NCBI GenBank assembly: GCA_030272585.1
Contig: BSYQ01000003.1
Location: 7,812,001 to 7,876,000, forward strand
Direction of reading: 5' to 3'
Source of the DNA: Bryopsis sp. KO-2023
Lineage: Eukaryota; Chlorophyta; Ulvophyceae; Bryopsidales; Bryopsidaceae
Length of the DNA: 64,000 bases
Each line of letters starts with the position of its first letter. The stretch's first letter is position 1. The translations under genes and the position numbers were made by a program. Under the pieces are notes generated by a model. The model was not told the origin of the DNA. It was given only the letters and a program-made list of their open reading frames with translations, and ran no database searches. Below are positions 29,825 to 40,781 of this stretch, piece by piece.

Positions 29825-31639
29825 TTAACGCTGTTCCGGCGCTTGCGCTTGCTGAATAGCACGCTGCTCCTGCGCATGCGCTTGCTGCACTGCACGATAC
29901 CGGACACAGGGATCAAATGCGGCAGCCACCCTCTTGGACTTAAGGAATGGCAGATCCCTTGTGATGCCGGACACCTTGAGCTGCCGCTTCACACACATGT
30001 TGCAGTGTGGCAACTTCTCGTGCTCAGCCGGGAACGGAGGGATTTCTTCGAACGTCGAGCGTGTCAGCTTCAACATATGGGCAGGTAGAGAGAATGGGGA
30101 GACGGTGGCGATGGACTTGTTGTCCACTTCCGCGACTTTTTGGACCGCCGTGACGATGCGCCCCAGCATCGAGTATGCCAACCAATGAGCATCACACACG
30201 AGGTGATACCCACAAGGAAGGACGGAATACTTCTTCTGCGTCAGCCGCTGAGCACTTGCTTGCATTGGGCTTCTCCCGCACCAAATGCACATGGGCAACT
30301 CGTGAAAGTGCCGGTTGCCGCGGTAATTTTGCAAGGCTCGGTCCCTGGGGTTAGTATATTGGACCTTCGGCCATTTCTCTGACGCAGTGATGGGGTTGCA
30401 AGCCTCCTCGATATCCTCCCGTGACAGGTTCACTTCGCTGGGTGCAGCATCCACTTTGTCCTGAGCAGCCGCCCTTAGTCTTCTGAGCTTAACCTTTTCT
30501 CGGAAAGCCCGAAGTGCTGCTTCTGTTGGAGCTAACTCCAACGGTGGATGGACCGCACGCTGAACCTCTGTCACCTGGCTTGGCCCTTCATCATTCCTTA
30601 TTTCCCCGTCCTCCAGTTCAGAACTAGGACCTTCGAGCCTAGGAGGTGGACTGCCGAAGTCAATTTCTTCGTTAAAATCCAAGTCCAAAAGCTCCTCCTC
30701 TCTCATGTCGAATAAGTCCTCCCCCGGTGCTATTGCGGTAGCCTCATCTCCGGGAGTCTGAACTGTTGGCGCTGGTTGTGAGGGTGCTGGAGTCTTTAAT
30801 GCGGCAGCCTTTAACTTGAGTAACAAGTTGGCTCTTGCTGCATCTCCAGGCATACGATCCCTCGGTGGCTCACCACCTTCATCGTCACCGTCCTCTCGCC
30901 TTCTCTTTCCGTGTGGATCTTCATCCCTACACGGCGAGCTTGGGCGTTTGTTTTTCCCTTTCCCCTTGCCCTTGCTTGAGCCTCCCGCATCATCGTCCTT
31001 GGCCGGTTCCAGATCAAGTGTTGCGTTTGACAACAGAACTTGGACTTGGCGATCCAGTTCTTCGCGTACCCGTGGTGCTGGTACCGCCGGGTTCAAACGC
31101 AGCATCTTGTCCGTTGTTTCGCTCTGCACTTGAAGTTTTTCAGAGCCGTCTCTGAGGGACTCTCCCAGCAAATCGATCTGCAGCTCTTGTTCTGCCAATT
31201 CCTTCTTAAGGTTGTTGGCTGCTGCACTCCACGCGGTTGCTACAGCTCGCTGCAGCGTTTCCTCTACCGCGGTAAATCGATCCACCATTCCCCCGAGAGC
31301 TTGTTTACGGAGGTCATTCTCACGATGGTTAGCCATCATGTGAGATTGGAACCTTTGCTTTTTCAGCTTCATGGCTTCCAATTTTTCTTCCAAGACCTTG
31401 GTCTTGTCCTCCGCTTCTTTCTTTTCCGCCTCCGCCTTTTCCTTGGCTTTCTCCGCTGCCTCCTTCGCAGCCTCAGCTGCTTTCGTCCGGTCACTCAACT
31501 CTGAGAGCTGCCGGGTTAAGGCCTCATTGTTCTGCAGCACTTCCTCTGCGGTCGACGTAAAGTGCTGCAGCTCTTCTTCTTTTTGAGCTACCTCCGCTTC
31601 CAACCTCGCAATAATTGCGGCGGGTGTATCGGCAGCCAT
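29825..31639 (-). CDS. Element A third ORF, minus-strand copy: coiled-coil/RING-like protein (604 aa)
   Basis: Intact frame from ATG 31639 with the same layout as the plus-strand copies; one visible substitution changes Ser to Ala in the LDLEPSKDD region. The CIWC, CGYH, CDAH and CNMC motifs are conserved. Sequence just upstream of the ATG has changed so that the reading frame there differs from the other copies, which fixes the start. A TATA-like word lies at 31755-31762. Confidence 0.85.
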   Translation of the reverse strand: MAADTPAAIIARLEAEVAQKEEELQHFTSTAEEVLQNNEALTRQLSELSDRTKAAEAAKEAAEKAKEKAEAEKKEAEDKTKVLEEKLEAMKLKKQRFQSHMMANHRENDLRKQALGGMVDRFTAVEETLQRAVATAWSAAANNLKKELAEQELQIDLLGESLRDGSEKLQVQSETTDKMLRLNPAVPAPRVREELDRQVQVLLSNATLDLEPAKDDDAGGSSKGKGKGKNKRPSSPCRDEDPHGKRRREDGDDEGGEPPRDRMPGDAARANLLLKLKAAALKTPAPSQPAPTVQTPGDEATAIAPGEDLFDMREEELLDLDFNEEIDFGSPPPRLEGPSSELEDGEIRNDEGPSQVTEVQRAVHPPLELAPTEAALRAFREKVKLRRLRAAAQDKVDAAPSEVNLSREDIEEACNPITASEKWPKVQYTNPRDRALQNYRGNRHFHELPMCIWCGRSPMQASAQRLTQKKYSVLPCGYHLVCDAHWLAYSMLGRIVTAVQKVAEVDNKSIATVSPFSLPAHMLKLTRSTFEEIPPFPAEHEKLPHCNMCVKRQLKVSGITRDLPFLKSKRVAAAFDPCVRYRAVQQAHAQEQRAIQQAQAPEQR

Positions 31640-32089
31640 TATGTTTGTCGGAAAGAAAGATATAAACAACGGTTTGTGCGTCTTTAGACTCTTTTTCACT
31701 CAGGAGCTCGCTCCGTTCACACAAACACTAGGGCAAAATGGTTCGAGGGCTGCGCTTATAAGGCTGGGTGACTCGTACACTTTCCTCGTTGAGTTATTGG
31801 GGTGAGACACCAACGTTTTGCTCGGTTGGAGTCTCGTCAAGACCACCTCAACACGTCACTTGATAGGGGTTTTCTCGGAACAACCACACTATCTCGAATG
31901 TGACATTGTTTGCCCGGTTTCTAAAGTACTACTGAAGCTACACTTACTGCGCCAGCCAAATAACTTAGGCACCTAACGCATTAAAGTTAAAGAGTTGGTT
32001 TGGAAGTCGACAGAGTTTTTCTAAGGTATCCTTTTTCGCGCCCCCTTGCTATAAGGAGTTCCACCTTAGCCATCAAACACTCTGCTTCC

Positions 32090-34122
32090 CTATTCTCTTC
32101 CTTTCTGCAACTCTTTCCTTTCTTTCTCTTTAAATGCGCGAAGTATATCTGGTGCGTTAACCAGATTAGCTTCAGGTTCCCAAGTAGCGTCAAGTAGATC
32201 GTATCCTTTCCACAGCACTAGGTATTCACGATTGCGTTTACCTCTAGCCCTTAAGATATTTTCGACCTCATACTCTACTTCGCTACCAATCAACTCTCCT
32301 TCTGGAGGTTGTATCTGCCTGCTGTTATCACTCGAGGCGTGATAACGCTTGAACTTAGAAACATGAAACACTGGGTGAATGAGCCATGTTTCCGGAAGTT
32401 GAACTCTGTAAGCCACCTTTGATATTTTCTCCACAATTTCAAAGGGACCCACAAATCGACGGCGCAGTTTGGGACTCACTTTGTTCAAAGCAGCCAACGG
32501 AATAAAACGGCTTTTTATCAGGACTTTATCCCCTTTCTCAAAAGCAATATCTTTCCTCTTCTTGTTTGCACTCACACACATTCTGTGTTGGGCTCTAGAG
32601 TAATATGCTTTTGCGGTATCTAAGTCCTGTGCCATCCGTGCTACCATAGTCTTAACTGCTTCCACTTGAAATTGCGTTGCCGTCCCACCAATGTTTGGTG
32701 TTTCTGGATGATACCCATACATCAAATATGCAGGTGCGAACCCTGTACTCGCATTCACCGCATTGTTTGCTGCAAACTCTGCTGTAGGTAAATACTCAAC
32801 CCACTTATGGGGATACCTCTCAGCATATGGCCTTAAGAAATTTTCCAGAGTACGTATGGTAACCTCACTCTGCCCATCCGTCTGAGGGTGGTAAGCTGTA
32901 CTCATACGAATCTCTGTACCCAGAGCTTTAAAAAGCGTCTGCCAGAACTTGCTGGTAAAGCGAGGGTCTCTATCAGACACAATCACTTTAGGTAGGCCAT
33001 GGTTGCGGTAAACATGTTCGATAAAAAGTTGGGCGTATCCTGCAGCGGTAATCTCTTTAGTACATGGGGCGAAATGCACAAACTTGGTAAGTCTATCGAC
33101 AAAGACAGCTACAGCACTAAACCCATTGGATGCTGGTAGATCTGTCACCAAGTCAGTGGTAATCTGCTCCCACTTCCGCTCAGGTATTGGCAGGGGTTGA
33201 AGTAAGCCCATAGGCTTCTGTGTGTCAGCCTTTATTTGTTGGCACACAGGGCATTCGCGCACAAATGCCTTCAACTCATTCATCCACCCCTTCCACCAAT
33301 ATCGCCGCGCTAGGATTTCTCCTGTTCGCGCTGGTCCTGTATGGCCTGCTGAAGGTGTCTCATGGCACTCCTTCATGATCTTATTGCGCTGGCTTTTAGG
33401 AACCACCACTTTCTCGACTAACCCTCTCTTTGGGACCGTCCAGAGTATTCCCTCTCTGAGGAAATATCCCTCAACTTCCTCGCCACTCTCAAGCTTCCGC
33501 AATATCTTCACCAAGGAGTTATCAGCTTGGAGGGCTTGTTTCCACTCGTCTTGGCTTGCTTGATGCACTTGCCAAGTGGAAATGTTCATCGCAGTTTCCA
33601 CGGGCTTAGGAACACTGCGGGAGAGAGCATCTGCTAACACATTAGCCTTGCCTTTGATATAGGAGATCTTGGGGTTGATCGAAGTCAGGTACCCCGCCTC
33701 AAGCCATCTTGCTTGGGTTCTAGAAAGGTTCCTCTGCGACAGAATATGCGTCAGAGGTTGGTGGTCAGTGAACACTGTTACTCCACCCGCACAACCTTCT
33801 AGATAATGTCTCCACTGCACCATCGCATAACATATTGCACACAACTCTTTGTCGTATGGTGCATAGTTAAGCTCGGCAGGCTTGAATCTACGTGAGAGGT
33901 AAGCTATTGGCTGCAGCCCCTCTCCGTGATCCTGTGTTAACACGGCACCGATGGCCTCATTCGACGCATCAGTGATCACAGTGTAAGGCAGTGACGCATC
34001 TGGAAAAATAAGGACGGGAGCTTGACTTAAACGCTTTTTCAGTTCATTGAATGCGCCACGCTCAACCTGTCCCCATCTCCAGGGATGGTCTTTTTTCACT
34101 AAGTCATGGAGTGGTCCAGCAA
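32090..34122 (-). CDS. Element A Pol, C-terminal part (RNase H, integrase, chromodomain), minus-strand copy
   Basis: Continuation of pol after the MITE. It starts inside RT/connection sequence (at PLHDLVKKDHPW) and carries RNase H TDASNEAIGAVL, the integrase His-His-Cys-Cys and Asp-Asp-Glu set and the chromodomain, all intact. Because the MITE adds an in-frame stop shortly after VAG, this part cannot be translated as part of Gag-Pol; the copy is non-autonomous. Confidence 0.88.
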
Positions 34123-34587
34123 CAGAGATAGGACTTGGGCCAAATTTTTGGTCCGACTCCGGTCCGGTCCGGTTACGGTCGGGTTACGGTCACCGTACTA
34201 CGGCCGTAACTCCGTACCGTAACCGGAGTAATATGTTGTTTTTACGGTACGGAACAGGTACGGTATAACTACGGTAGGCCCTAAATCACCGTGAAGTAGC
34301 GTGGTTCAGTGCTAAAGCGTTAGGCTGCAGTCAGTAGGGTCGCGGGTTCGAATCCCCCTGGGTTCCTTTGGAATCGCGGGACCCTGCGGGGGTCACTTTC
34401 TACGGTTTACGGTTGTTACGGCCGTTACGGTCGTTACGGTCCGGTACGGAGCGGTACGGAGTGGTACGGTGCTACGGTTACGGCCGTAAAAGTACGATTT
34501 TCTGACGAAAATTGTACTCCGGTTACGGTCCGGTTACGGTGGTTACGGTCCGGTTACGGTGACCGTAACCGTAAAGTCCTATCTCTG
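34123..34587. mobile_element. 465-bp hAT-like MITE carrying a tRNA-like sequence
   Basis: Flanked by a perfect 8-bp duplication tccagcaa (34115-34122 and 34588-34595) whose single copy is present in the intact pol genes. Terminal inverted repeats are CAGAGATAGGACTT / AAGTCCTATCTCTG. 8-bp duplications and CAG ends are hAT hallmarks. The subterminal zones are crowded with GGTTACGGTCCGG-like direct and inverted words. No ORF. The terminus resembles, but is not identical to, that of the hAT at 3148, so a related transposase could mobilise it. Confidence 0.9.
34288..34367 (+). tRNA. tRNA-like (Cys-GCA-like) sequence inside MITE, probably not a working tRNA
   Basis: Contains an A-box-like TAGCGTGGTTCAGTGC (34297-34312) and a perfect B box GGTTCGAATCC (34345-34355) at tRNA spacing. 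Between them CTGCAGT (about 34324-34330) could be an anticodon loop with GCA. The T stem pairs at 4 of 5 positions, but I find no matching 5' acceptor strand and the anticodon stem is poor. More likely a tRNA-derived internal Pol III promoter or pseudo-tRNA than a functional gene. Confidence 0.4.
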
Positions 34588-36573
34588 TCCAGCAACATGT
34601 GCAAACTGGGGAATGAATTTTCTGTAGTATGAAACCATTCCAAGGAAACTACGTACATCACTAACACTCTGTAGTTCCTTCCACTCCTTCACTGCCTTCA
34701 CTTTTTGTTCCTGTGGTTTTAACCCACTTCCGCTAATGCGGTAGCCAAGATAGTCTACTGTTGCGACAGCCAGCTCACTTTTACTTGCCTTAGCAAAAAG
34801 CTGATATTCTGCTAGTCGCGACAGGACTTTCTCTAAGTGTTCGGCATGCTGTTCCATGTTTTCAGAGAAGATGAGTATGTCATCGATAAAGACAACAACA
34901 AAATCATCTAAAAACTCTGCGAGTAGGTCTTGCACTAGAGTTTGGAATTGCGCTGGGCAATTGGTTAGCCCAAAAGGCGCTACCAAAAACTCAAAGTGAC
35001 CGTATCTCGTGCGGAACGCTGTTTTATCTGTATCAGATGGCCTTACTGGAAATTGCCAATAGCCTGATCGCAGATCTAACTTCGAGAACACTTTGGCTTT
35101 GAACACTCTATCCATCAATTCTTCTGGCAGGGGTAAAGGATACCGGTTTTTCACCGTCACCTTATTGATCCACCTGTAATCCACACACATCCTTAAGCCT
35201 CCATCCTTTTTCGGTACAAATAGGATTGGCGCGCCCCAAGGGGACTCGGATGGTTTGATTTTCTTCTGTTCCAGAAGGTAGTCCACTTGTGCTTTCACTT
35301 CATCCAGCTCTGCTGGTGAAAGCTTATATATTGGACGATGGATAGGTGTTGGATCCTCCAGGTCTATCTTAAACTCATGACCTTTTCTCTTCGGAGGGAT
35401 CCCTGGGGGTAAATCACGAGGGAACACACCACGGTGTGTTTCTACCACCTTTTTAATTTCGGCAGGGGTGTCTGAACGAATAAGTTTGCCAATCTCATCC
35501 TCAGTGTTGAATGGCTGTGTTCGCTCTATTGCGTCAGGCAATTCATGTTGGCCTAAAGCTTTCTCTTCAGACTCTTGCACTACAACCATGAATGCTGTCT
35601 CTGTTTTAAGATGACGCATCATTCGTTTAGCTGAACACTCAGTCACTGGCACTTCTTGCAGTATCGACTGTACTTTGCGTTCAGGTTCAATACTCTCTTG
35701 GGTTGGATGACGCAACGGAAGATGAAACACTTGGCTGTTTTTGCAAACTGAAATCTCATTCTGCTGAAAGTCTATGCGGGGGTTTTCTTTCTGCAACCAA
35801 GGCATGCCCAATATTAGGTCATAACCAAGGTCTGGGAACAGATCCGCTTTCATTTTGCACTTCAGCCCTCCTATCTTTACTCGGAGGTTGTTACAGCTGC
35901 CAGCCAATTCTTTAATATCTCCGTTTGCCAACATTGCTCTCTTTGAGCTTGGTGTAATCGACAACCCGAGATCACGCGCTACCTTATCATTGATATAGTT
36001 TGCGGTACTTCCACAATCAATGAATGCATAAAGGTCCGTGGTCTTGATCCGTGCTTTTACTTCGTACCCTCTCACAGGCACTTCTTGAATTTTTAACAGA
36101 GGGCATGTGTCACCCTTGGTTGATGAAGTTGATCGAACTTCTGACACATTAACTCGCTCTGTGGTAGACCGTTGGGTTGTTTCTGACCCACTATCGTCTA
36201 CGTCTGCAGGCAGGGACTCCTGTAGACTACTCTGCGACTCCAATGAGCCCACAGATTCACTAACAGAGGGAAGAGATGCAGATGACGCATGAGGCGCGTC
36301 CATCTCATCCGGTGTGCTTTCCTTCTGTTCATTTTTCCAATCGCAGTTGTCATGTGCCGATTGGGTAGATGTGGAGAGTGTCTCTGTTCTCTCTTCACGC
36401 GGTGTACTAGTCCGCTCCTCAGGTTTTCCGCTGTGAGTACTTTTAACCTTTTTCGAGGCACCTACTTTTGATCTATGCTTCCTACGCCGCCTACGAACTC
36501 TATTTCGCTTACGACGTTTGCGTCGGCCAGGCTCAGACGAAGCAGTTTCCTGCCTGGCGGTCAGTTTAACATT
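34588..36573 (-). CDS. Element A Pol, N-terminal part (protease and RT), minus-strand copy
   Basis: Open from the frameshift site at 36573 through the in-frame ATG at 36303 to the MITE. It holds protease FIDCGST and RT with [14 protein letters not shown] and FIDD. It ends after FAHVAG where the MITE enters; read-through gives a stop within a few codons. RT active-site residues are intact, but RNase H and integrase are cut off. Confidence 0.88.
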
Positions 36574-36579
36574 TTTTTT
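36526..36579 (-). promoter_or_regulatory. Probable -1 frameshift site, minus-strand copy of element A
   Basis: The eight-base A run (36572-36579 as T on the plus strand) and the GCCAGGC/GCCTGGC stem are both kept although the neighbouring gag sequence has diverged elsewhere, which supports function. Confidence 0.7.
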
Positions 36580-39212
36580 ACATCGGGGAGGTTTTTCACC
36601 TCCTCCAATCTAGGACATTGCCTCACAGGATGACCCTTCTTTCCACAAAGATAACAATTATATCCCCCTCCCCCCTGGGGGTTCTGTCTTCCCTGATTGG
36701 CTTGTCCTCTTCCACGGTTACCACCACCGCGTCCACGTCCACCACCACCACGTCCTCCTCCTCGTCCTTGTTGCTGTTGCTGCTGCTGTTGCACTCCTGC
36801 GGCAGCTTGTGGTGGTGCTTGGGCTGGTGGTGTGGGGTTCTGCTGCTGCTGACCCTGATTCTGGCCTTTCTTCTTTCTTCCACCACGCCAGACTCCTTTC
36901 TTTTTCTGATTGGTTTGCCCTCCTTGGCCTTGTGTTCCAACTCCAAGGGCTTCCAATCGTTCGGCGGATATGATGGCGGCCTCTACATCTCGAGGTACCG
37001 TTGCTGCGACTAACTTCTGAACTTCACTTTTAAGTCCATCCACGAAGAGCAAATACTGGTGATCCTCTTCGAGGTCTGGAATCCTCAAAACTAACCGCTG
37101 AAACTCTTTAACGAACTGTTTCACGGTTCCAGTCTGCTTGAGTTTATGGAGGTCACGCCACGCTTCATCTCGATCACTAGAGAATTCGAAAGCTGTAGCT
37201 AAGCCATCCATGAAGTCCATCCAGTCACGGAAGGGTGGTCTTTCACCTCGGTGAATTTTCAACTCTTGCATCGTTAACCAATCCGAGGCAGCTCCATAAA
37301 GGTTAGTGGCCATAATCGACTGCCACTGTGCTTCATGCACTCCGCAGGTTCTCAAGTACCGCGTCATGAGCACTTGCCATTTACGGGCTTTTGGTTCTCC
37401 ACTTCCGTTAAATGCGCGAGGCATTTGCAACTTGACGGTGCTAGGCAACCACTGTCCTTGCCTAGGAGGTCCTGGGCCTGCTGGTCCAGCGCCACCTCCA
37501 CCTCCACCTCCATCAGGAGGTCCACCGGGAGGTCCACCGCCTCCACCATCTCCACCGCCGCCACCACCTCCTCCGCCATCAGGCGCACCTGGAATGCGGG
37601 AAGGTGGGCGGTTTCGTCTGTCGCGGTAATCATCACCGCCATCATCATCTGGGTCGTCATCACCAGGGTCTCCAAAGTTACCTCGCATGCGAGGAACTCG
37701 ACTGGGTCCACCAGTAGACTCATATGAACCAAGTGCAGCAAAGGGATTATTTTCTACCCTTGCTCCCAAAGCACTTAACCCAAGTCCCAATCTTCCAGTA
37801 CGTGTGGGGATCTGCATGGGTTCTTTTCCTTTCTCTTCTCTGACCTGTGCCTTAGCACGCTCAAGGTCAATTTGATATAACACTTCTGCTGAGGAGAGAA
37901 CTCTTGGGTTAGTTCGTGTGGGTCTACGTGATCCATCGGCAGAGTCGGGTTCTGAGATGCGTACTCCAGGCTGAGCTCTTGTACTTGGAGGTATCAACTG
38001 AGGGAATGTGAAATCAGCGTCTGGTGCGCTATCCACTGCAGTGCATGGTGGTGCTTCTGCAGCAACAATTTCACCCTCCTCGACCTGTACTGCTGGAGGA
38101 GCCGGTATTGTTGAGGTTCCTGCCCCAACCATTCCTACCGCGAAGCTCTGGTCTAGTGGCGGCCATGATGCAGCCAACTGCTTTACTGATTTCTTCGGCA
38201 GCGGCATCCCAAAGGCTGAGTCCTCAGGCTCAGGAGAAGTTGATTCTTCTCGCTCTGGTGATACTGCACGAGCATCACTTCCACTTTGGGCACTCTGACT
38301 TCCGCCACTCACATCCTCCATGCTTCGTTCCAGGCCAGATAATCTTAAGGCAACCACATCAGCTGCATCTTGCTGCTGATCCCAGGTCTTGGATGCCTTT
38401 TTCTCCAAGGCAATCAAATCTTTTTGAATTGCTACTCTGGAGCTCTGCAAACGCTTCACCTCAGCACCTTGCTTATGCAAGGACTCCCGAAACAATTCTA
38501 GAGTCCGTTCGACTTTTTCGTTGGAATCCGCAACAGTTCCTAATAAGCCTTCAATTCTCCGCCCTTGAACAAGGGATAACTCGGAGAGTTGTTTTAACTG
38601 AAGTGCTGATGCTTCAGTTGCTTCTTTTAGGTCAGCAAAACGAGAGTCCGCTAGAATGTCTGCGGCATCCATTCTCCTCGTTATTGCGTCCACAGAAGCT
38701 TTGATCTCGGCTCTTTCTTTTCTATGGTCGATATCTTGGCGTAATAGCCTCTGCTCGTATCGACTATGTTGAGCCGCTACTGAATCCAGCTTCTGCTGTT
38801 GCGACACCACCGCATGCTGTGTGGCCTCAACCTGTTGCGCATGCTGGTGCTGTGTTTCCAGCGCCTGCCCGATCACCTCTGATGCGCCAGCCAGTTGGTT
38901 CGACACAGAGGCCTCAGCATGGGCTAGCCTCTGCCCCAGTGTCTGGTCAACTTGCTGCAGGTGACCCCTTAGCCCGTGGGCTAAATCGTCCACACGGTCA
39001 TGGACCGCATCCACATCCTCTCTTAAGGCTTCCGCATCAGCTCCCATGTCTATGTCGACAGCTGCTTGCTGGACATTGTGGATGTTCTGGACGTTTATTT
39101 GTTGATACACAACATTGGGTGCGTCAGGCAATTCCTCATCGAACTCAGGTTCAATCCCTGGCTCTTCAACTTGAGGCTCGCGCACTGCCAATGCGTGTTC
39201 ACGGTCAGCCAT
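36561..39212 (-). CDS. Element A Gag, minus-strand copy (883 aa)
   Basis: Same domain order as the other Gags: N-terminal coiled coil, Gly/Pro tract, capsid domain, Gln-rich and Arg/Gly-rich tail, CCHC knuckle. It is four residues longer because of a 12-bp expansion in the Arg/Gly repeat before the knuckle. Otherwise near-identical, with no stop. The product could still be made and form particles, even though pol of this copy is broken. Confidence 0.92.
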   Translation of the reverse strand: MADREHALAVREPQVEEPGIEPEFDEELPDAPNVVYQQINVQNIHNVQQAAVDIDMGADAEALREDVDAVHDRVDDLAHGLRGHLQQVDQTLGQRLAHAEASVSNQLAGASEVIGQALETQHQHAQQVEATQHAVVSQQQKLDSVAAQHSRYEQRLLRQDIDHRKERAEIKASVDAITRRMDAADILADSRFADLKEATEASALQLKQLSELSLVQGRRIEGLLGTVADSNEKVERTLELFRESLHKQGAEVKRLQSSRVAIQKDLIALEKKASKTWDQQQDAADVVALRLSGLERSMEDVSGGSQSAQSGSDARAVSPEREESTSPEPEDSAFGMPLPKKSVKQLAASWPPLDQSFAVGMVGAGTSTIPAPPAVQVEEGEIVAAEAPPCTAVDSAPDADFTFPQLIPPSTRAQPGVRISEPDSADGSRRPTRTNPRVLSSAEVLYQIDLERAKAQVREEKGKEPMQIPTRTGRLGLGLSALGARVENNPFAALGSYESTGGPSRVPRMRGNFGDPGDDDPDDDGGDDYRDRRNRPPSRIPGAPDGGGGGGGGGDGGGGGPPGGPPDGGGGGGGAGPAGPGPPRQGQWLPSTVKLQMPRAFNGSGEPKARKWQVLMTRYLRTCGVHEAQWQSIMATNLYGAASDWLTMQELKIHRGERPPFRDWMDFMDGLATAFEFSSDRDEAWRDLHKLKQTGTVKQFVKEFQRLVLRIPDLEEDHQYLLFVDGLKSEVQKLVAATVPRDVEAAIISAERLEALGVGTQGQGGQTNQKKKGVWRGGRKKKGQNQGQQQQNPTPPAQAPPQAAAGVQQQQQQQQGRGGGRGGGGRGRGGGNRGRGQANQGRQNPQGGGGYNCYLCGKKGHPVRQCPRLEEVKNLPDVKKMLN

Positions 39213-39343
39213 GGTCTCTCAGCCACTATTTGGGAGTACTCAACAACCACGGTTGGAGTTTCTCTCTACCAAACAAACAAACAAAAACGTTTGTTGCGCC
39301 ACGTTCACAAGTTTCGATCTCAAGAACTTAAAGTTCTTGCCTA

Positions 39344-39355
39344 GCTCCGAAACCA
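39344..39355 (-). promoter_or_regulatory. Primer-binding site, minus-strand element A
   Basis: TGGTTTCGGAGC on the minus strand, two bases inside the 5' LTR; identical core to the other A copies. The next bases differ slightly (TAGGC in place of GAGGC). Confidence 0.72.
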
Positions 39356-39357
39356 AT

Positions 39358-39777
39358 TGATAGTGAAGCTTGTGGGTGACGCAATAGTGGTCGGCTGTGT
39401 TGATTGGATTCGTGATAACTTGCTGGCTAACGCAAGTATACTTGTGGGGTTTGTTGGTTTAGACAACTCTCTAGCTAGCGCGGTTGTGAACGCTACTAGA
39501 GCACTTGGGTTGGGAAGTGATTGCGTCAGGCAAACACTTAACACACACACACACAAACACACACACAAGCGGGAACACACCAATCCCACGAATCCCGAGT
39601 TCTTACAAAATAAAGTGAACGTCAAAACAACGAGTGGGCCTCTTAAGTACCCCTAAGTGTAGTACGCTGACGCATGCCCCAAACTCTGGGTCTAATCTGT
39701 CTTACTCGCGAACCCGCATGCGTCAGCCACCCTCGGCTCTATCCCAAACTACCTCGTATAGCGCTAAAAGACTAACA
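39358..39777 (-). repeat. 5' LTR of minus-strand element A
   Basis: 420 bp. On the plus strand it runs TGATAG...CTAACA, directly followed by ataag. It carries the same 11-bp inverted repeat and GT microsatellite as the other A LTRs. Confidence 0.92.
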
Positions 39778-39782
39778 ATAAG

Positions 39783-39877
39783 AGTTGGGGTTCGTTATGG
39801 GGCTCTGTATCATTCTATGGGCTATATAGAAGTGAGGAAAGGAGTCTCCAGGAGGAGACTGATTAGGGGGGGAGGAA
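39783..39877 (+). other. Element B1 3' untranslated region, second part, with polypurine tract
   Basis: Resumes B1 after the A insertion; it matches 57506-57599 downstream of B3. It ends in a G/A run (gggggggaggaa, to 39877) immediately before the LTR, the expected plus-strand primer. Confidence 0.8.
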
Positions 39878-40144
39878 TGTTAGGGATGTTAAGAGCTACA
39901 TCCAGTCAGGTCCAGTCATGTACAATCATGTACAGTCATGCATAGTCATGCTGACGTGGACATGTGAGTCAGGTCTAGTCATGATGACTAGACCTATGTC
40001 GGGTGCCCACCTAGGATGGTTGTCCTAGGTACCATGCGGGGACGCTAGGATCCTTGGGGGTCATGGTATTAATGGGCTTCAAGGTCATGGACTCATAAGT
40101 TTTAGTTTTTAGCTCTTCTTAGACTTGCACCCCCAAGTCTAACA
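39878..40144 (+). repeat. Element B1 3' LTR
   Basis: 267 bp, TGTTAG...CTAACA. It contains four or five roughly 10-bp repeats of the type gtcatgtaca (39904-39950), a near-perfect palindrome AGGTCTAGTCAT-g-ATGACTAGACCT at 39971-39995, and a CCTAGGATGGTTGTCCTAGG hairpin. Its terminal bases mirror those of A. Confidence 0.88.
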
Positions 40145-40149
40145 ACTGG

Positions 40150-40277
40150 GCATCCGACATAGGTCTAGTCATCATGACTAGACCTGACTCACATGTCCAC
40201 GTCAGCATGACTACGCATGACTGTACAGACTGTACATGACTGGACCTGACTGGATGTAGCTCTTAACATCCCTAACA
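40150..40277 (-). repeat. Truncated inverted B LTR (3' LTR side of B2)
   Basis: Minus-strand copy of the first half of the B LTR, lying tail-to-tail with the B1 LTR and five bases away. It keeps the TGTTAGGG start (at 40277 on the minus strand) and the 25-bp palindrome region. The second half is missing. Confidence 0.8.
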
Positions 40278-40781
40278 TTCCTCCCCCCCTAATCAGTCTC
40301 CTCCTGGAGACTCCTTTCCTCACTTCTATATAGCCCATAGAATGATACAGAGTCCCACAACGAACTCCAATTCTTATCATTCAACTATATAAAGTGTTTC
40401 GATAACTTGGAGATGTTATCATAAGTGTATTCGTCAGAATAAGCCCCTACTCTGATATAGGTCATCCGAGTCCTTCTCATACACGGAGTGCTTCTCGGAT
40501 CTACCAAGACCATACACTTCTCTACACTGGTGGCGAACCAATGTACATCAACTGAAGTCTCGCAACTTCATCGACTTCCATTTATATTCTCATTTTGAAT
40601 GGATCCCATCTAGAGTTCAAAATAGAATATAGCGAGAAATTCAATTTAGTTCACTAGTTCATTGAAAATGAGATATGTTCTTAAACATGTCCTCACTTAA
40701 CAAGAACTTGATCTCGTTCACAAGATCTGGAACTCTTTTCATATCGAAACTCGATCATGAAGAAACATTACCCCACACAAG
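40278..40781 (-). other. Element B2 3' untranslated region with polypurine tract
   Basis: Inverted match to the B1 and B3 3' regions, including the purine tract (pyrimidines on the plus strand at 40278-40289). No gene seen. Confidence 0.75.

Larger units (their letters stand above)
29209..39777 (-). mobile_element. Element A, single minus-strand copy, broken by a MITE
   Basis: Full-length A copy flanked by the target duplication ataag (29204-29208 and 39778-39782) in the 3' untranslated region of B1. LTRs are 39358-39777 (5') and 29209-29629 (3'). Order on the minus strand: gag, pol, third ORF. Pol is interrupted by a 465-bp MITE (34123-34587). Apart from that, gag has a 12-bp in-frame expansion and frames are open. 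Confidence 0.93.
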
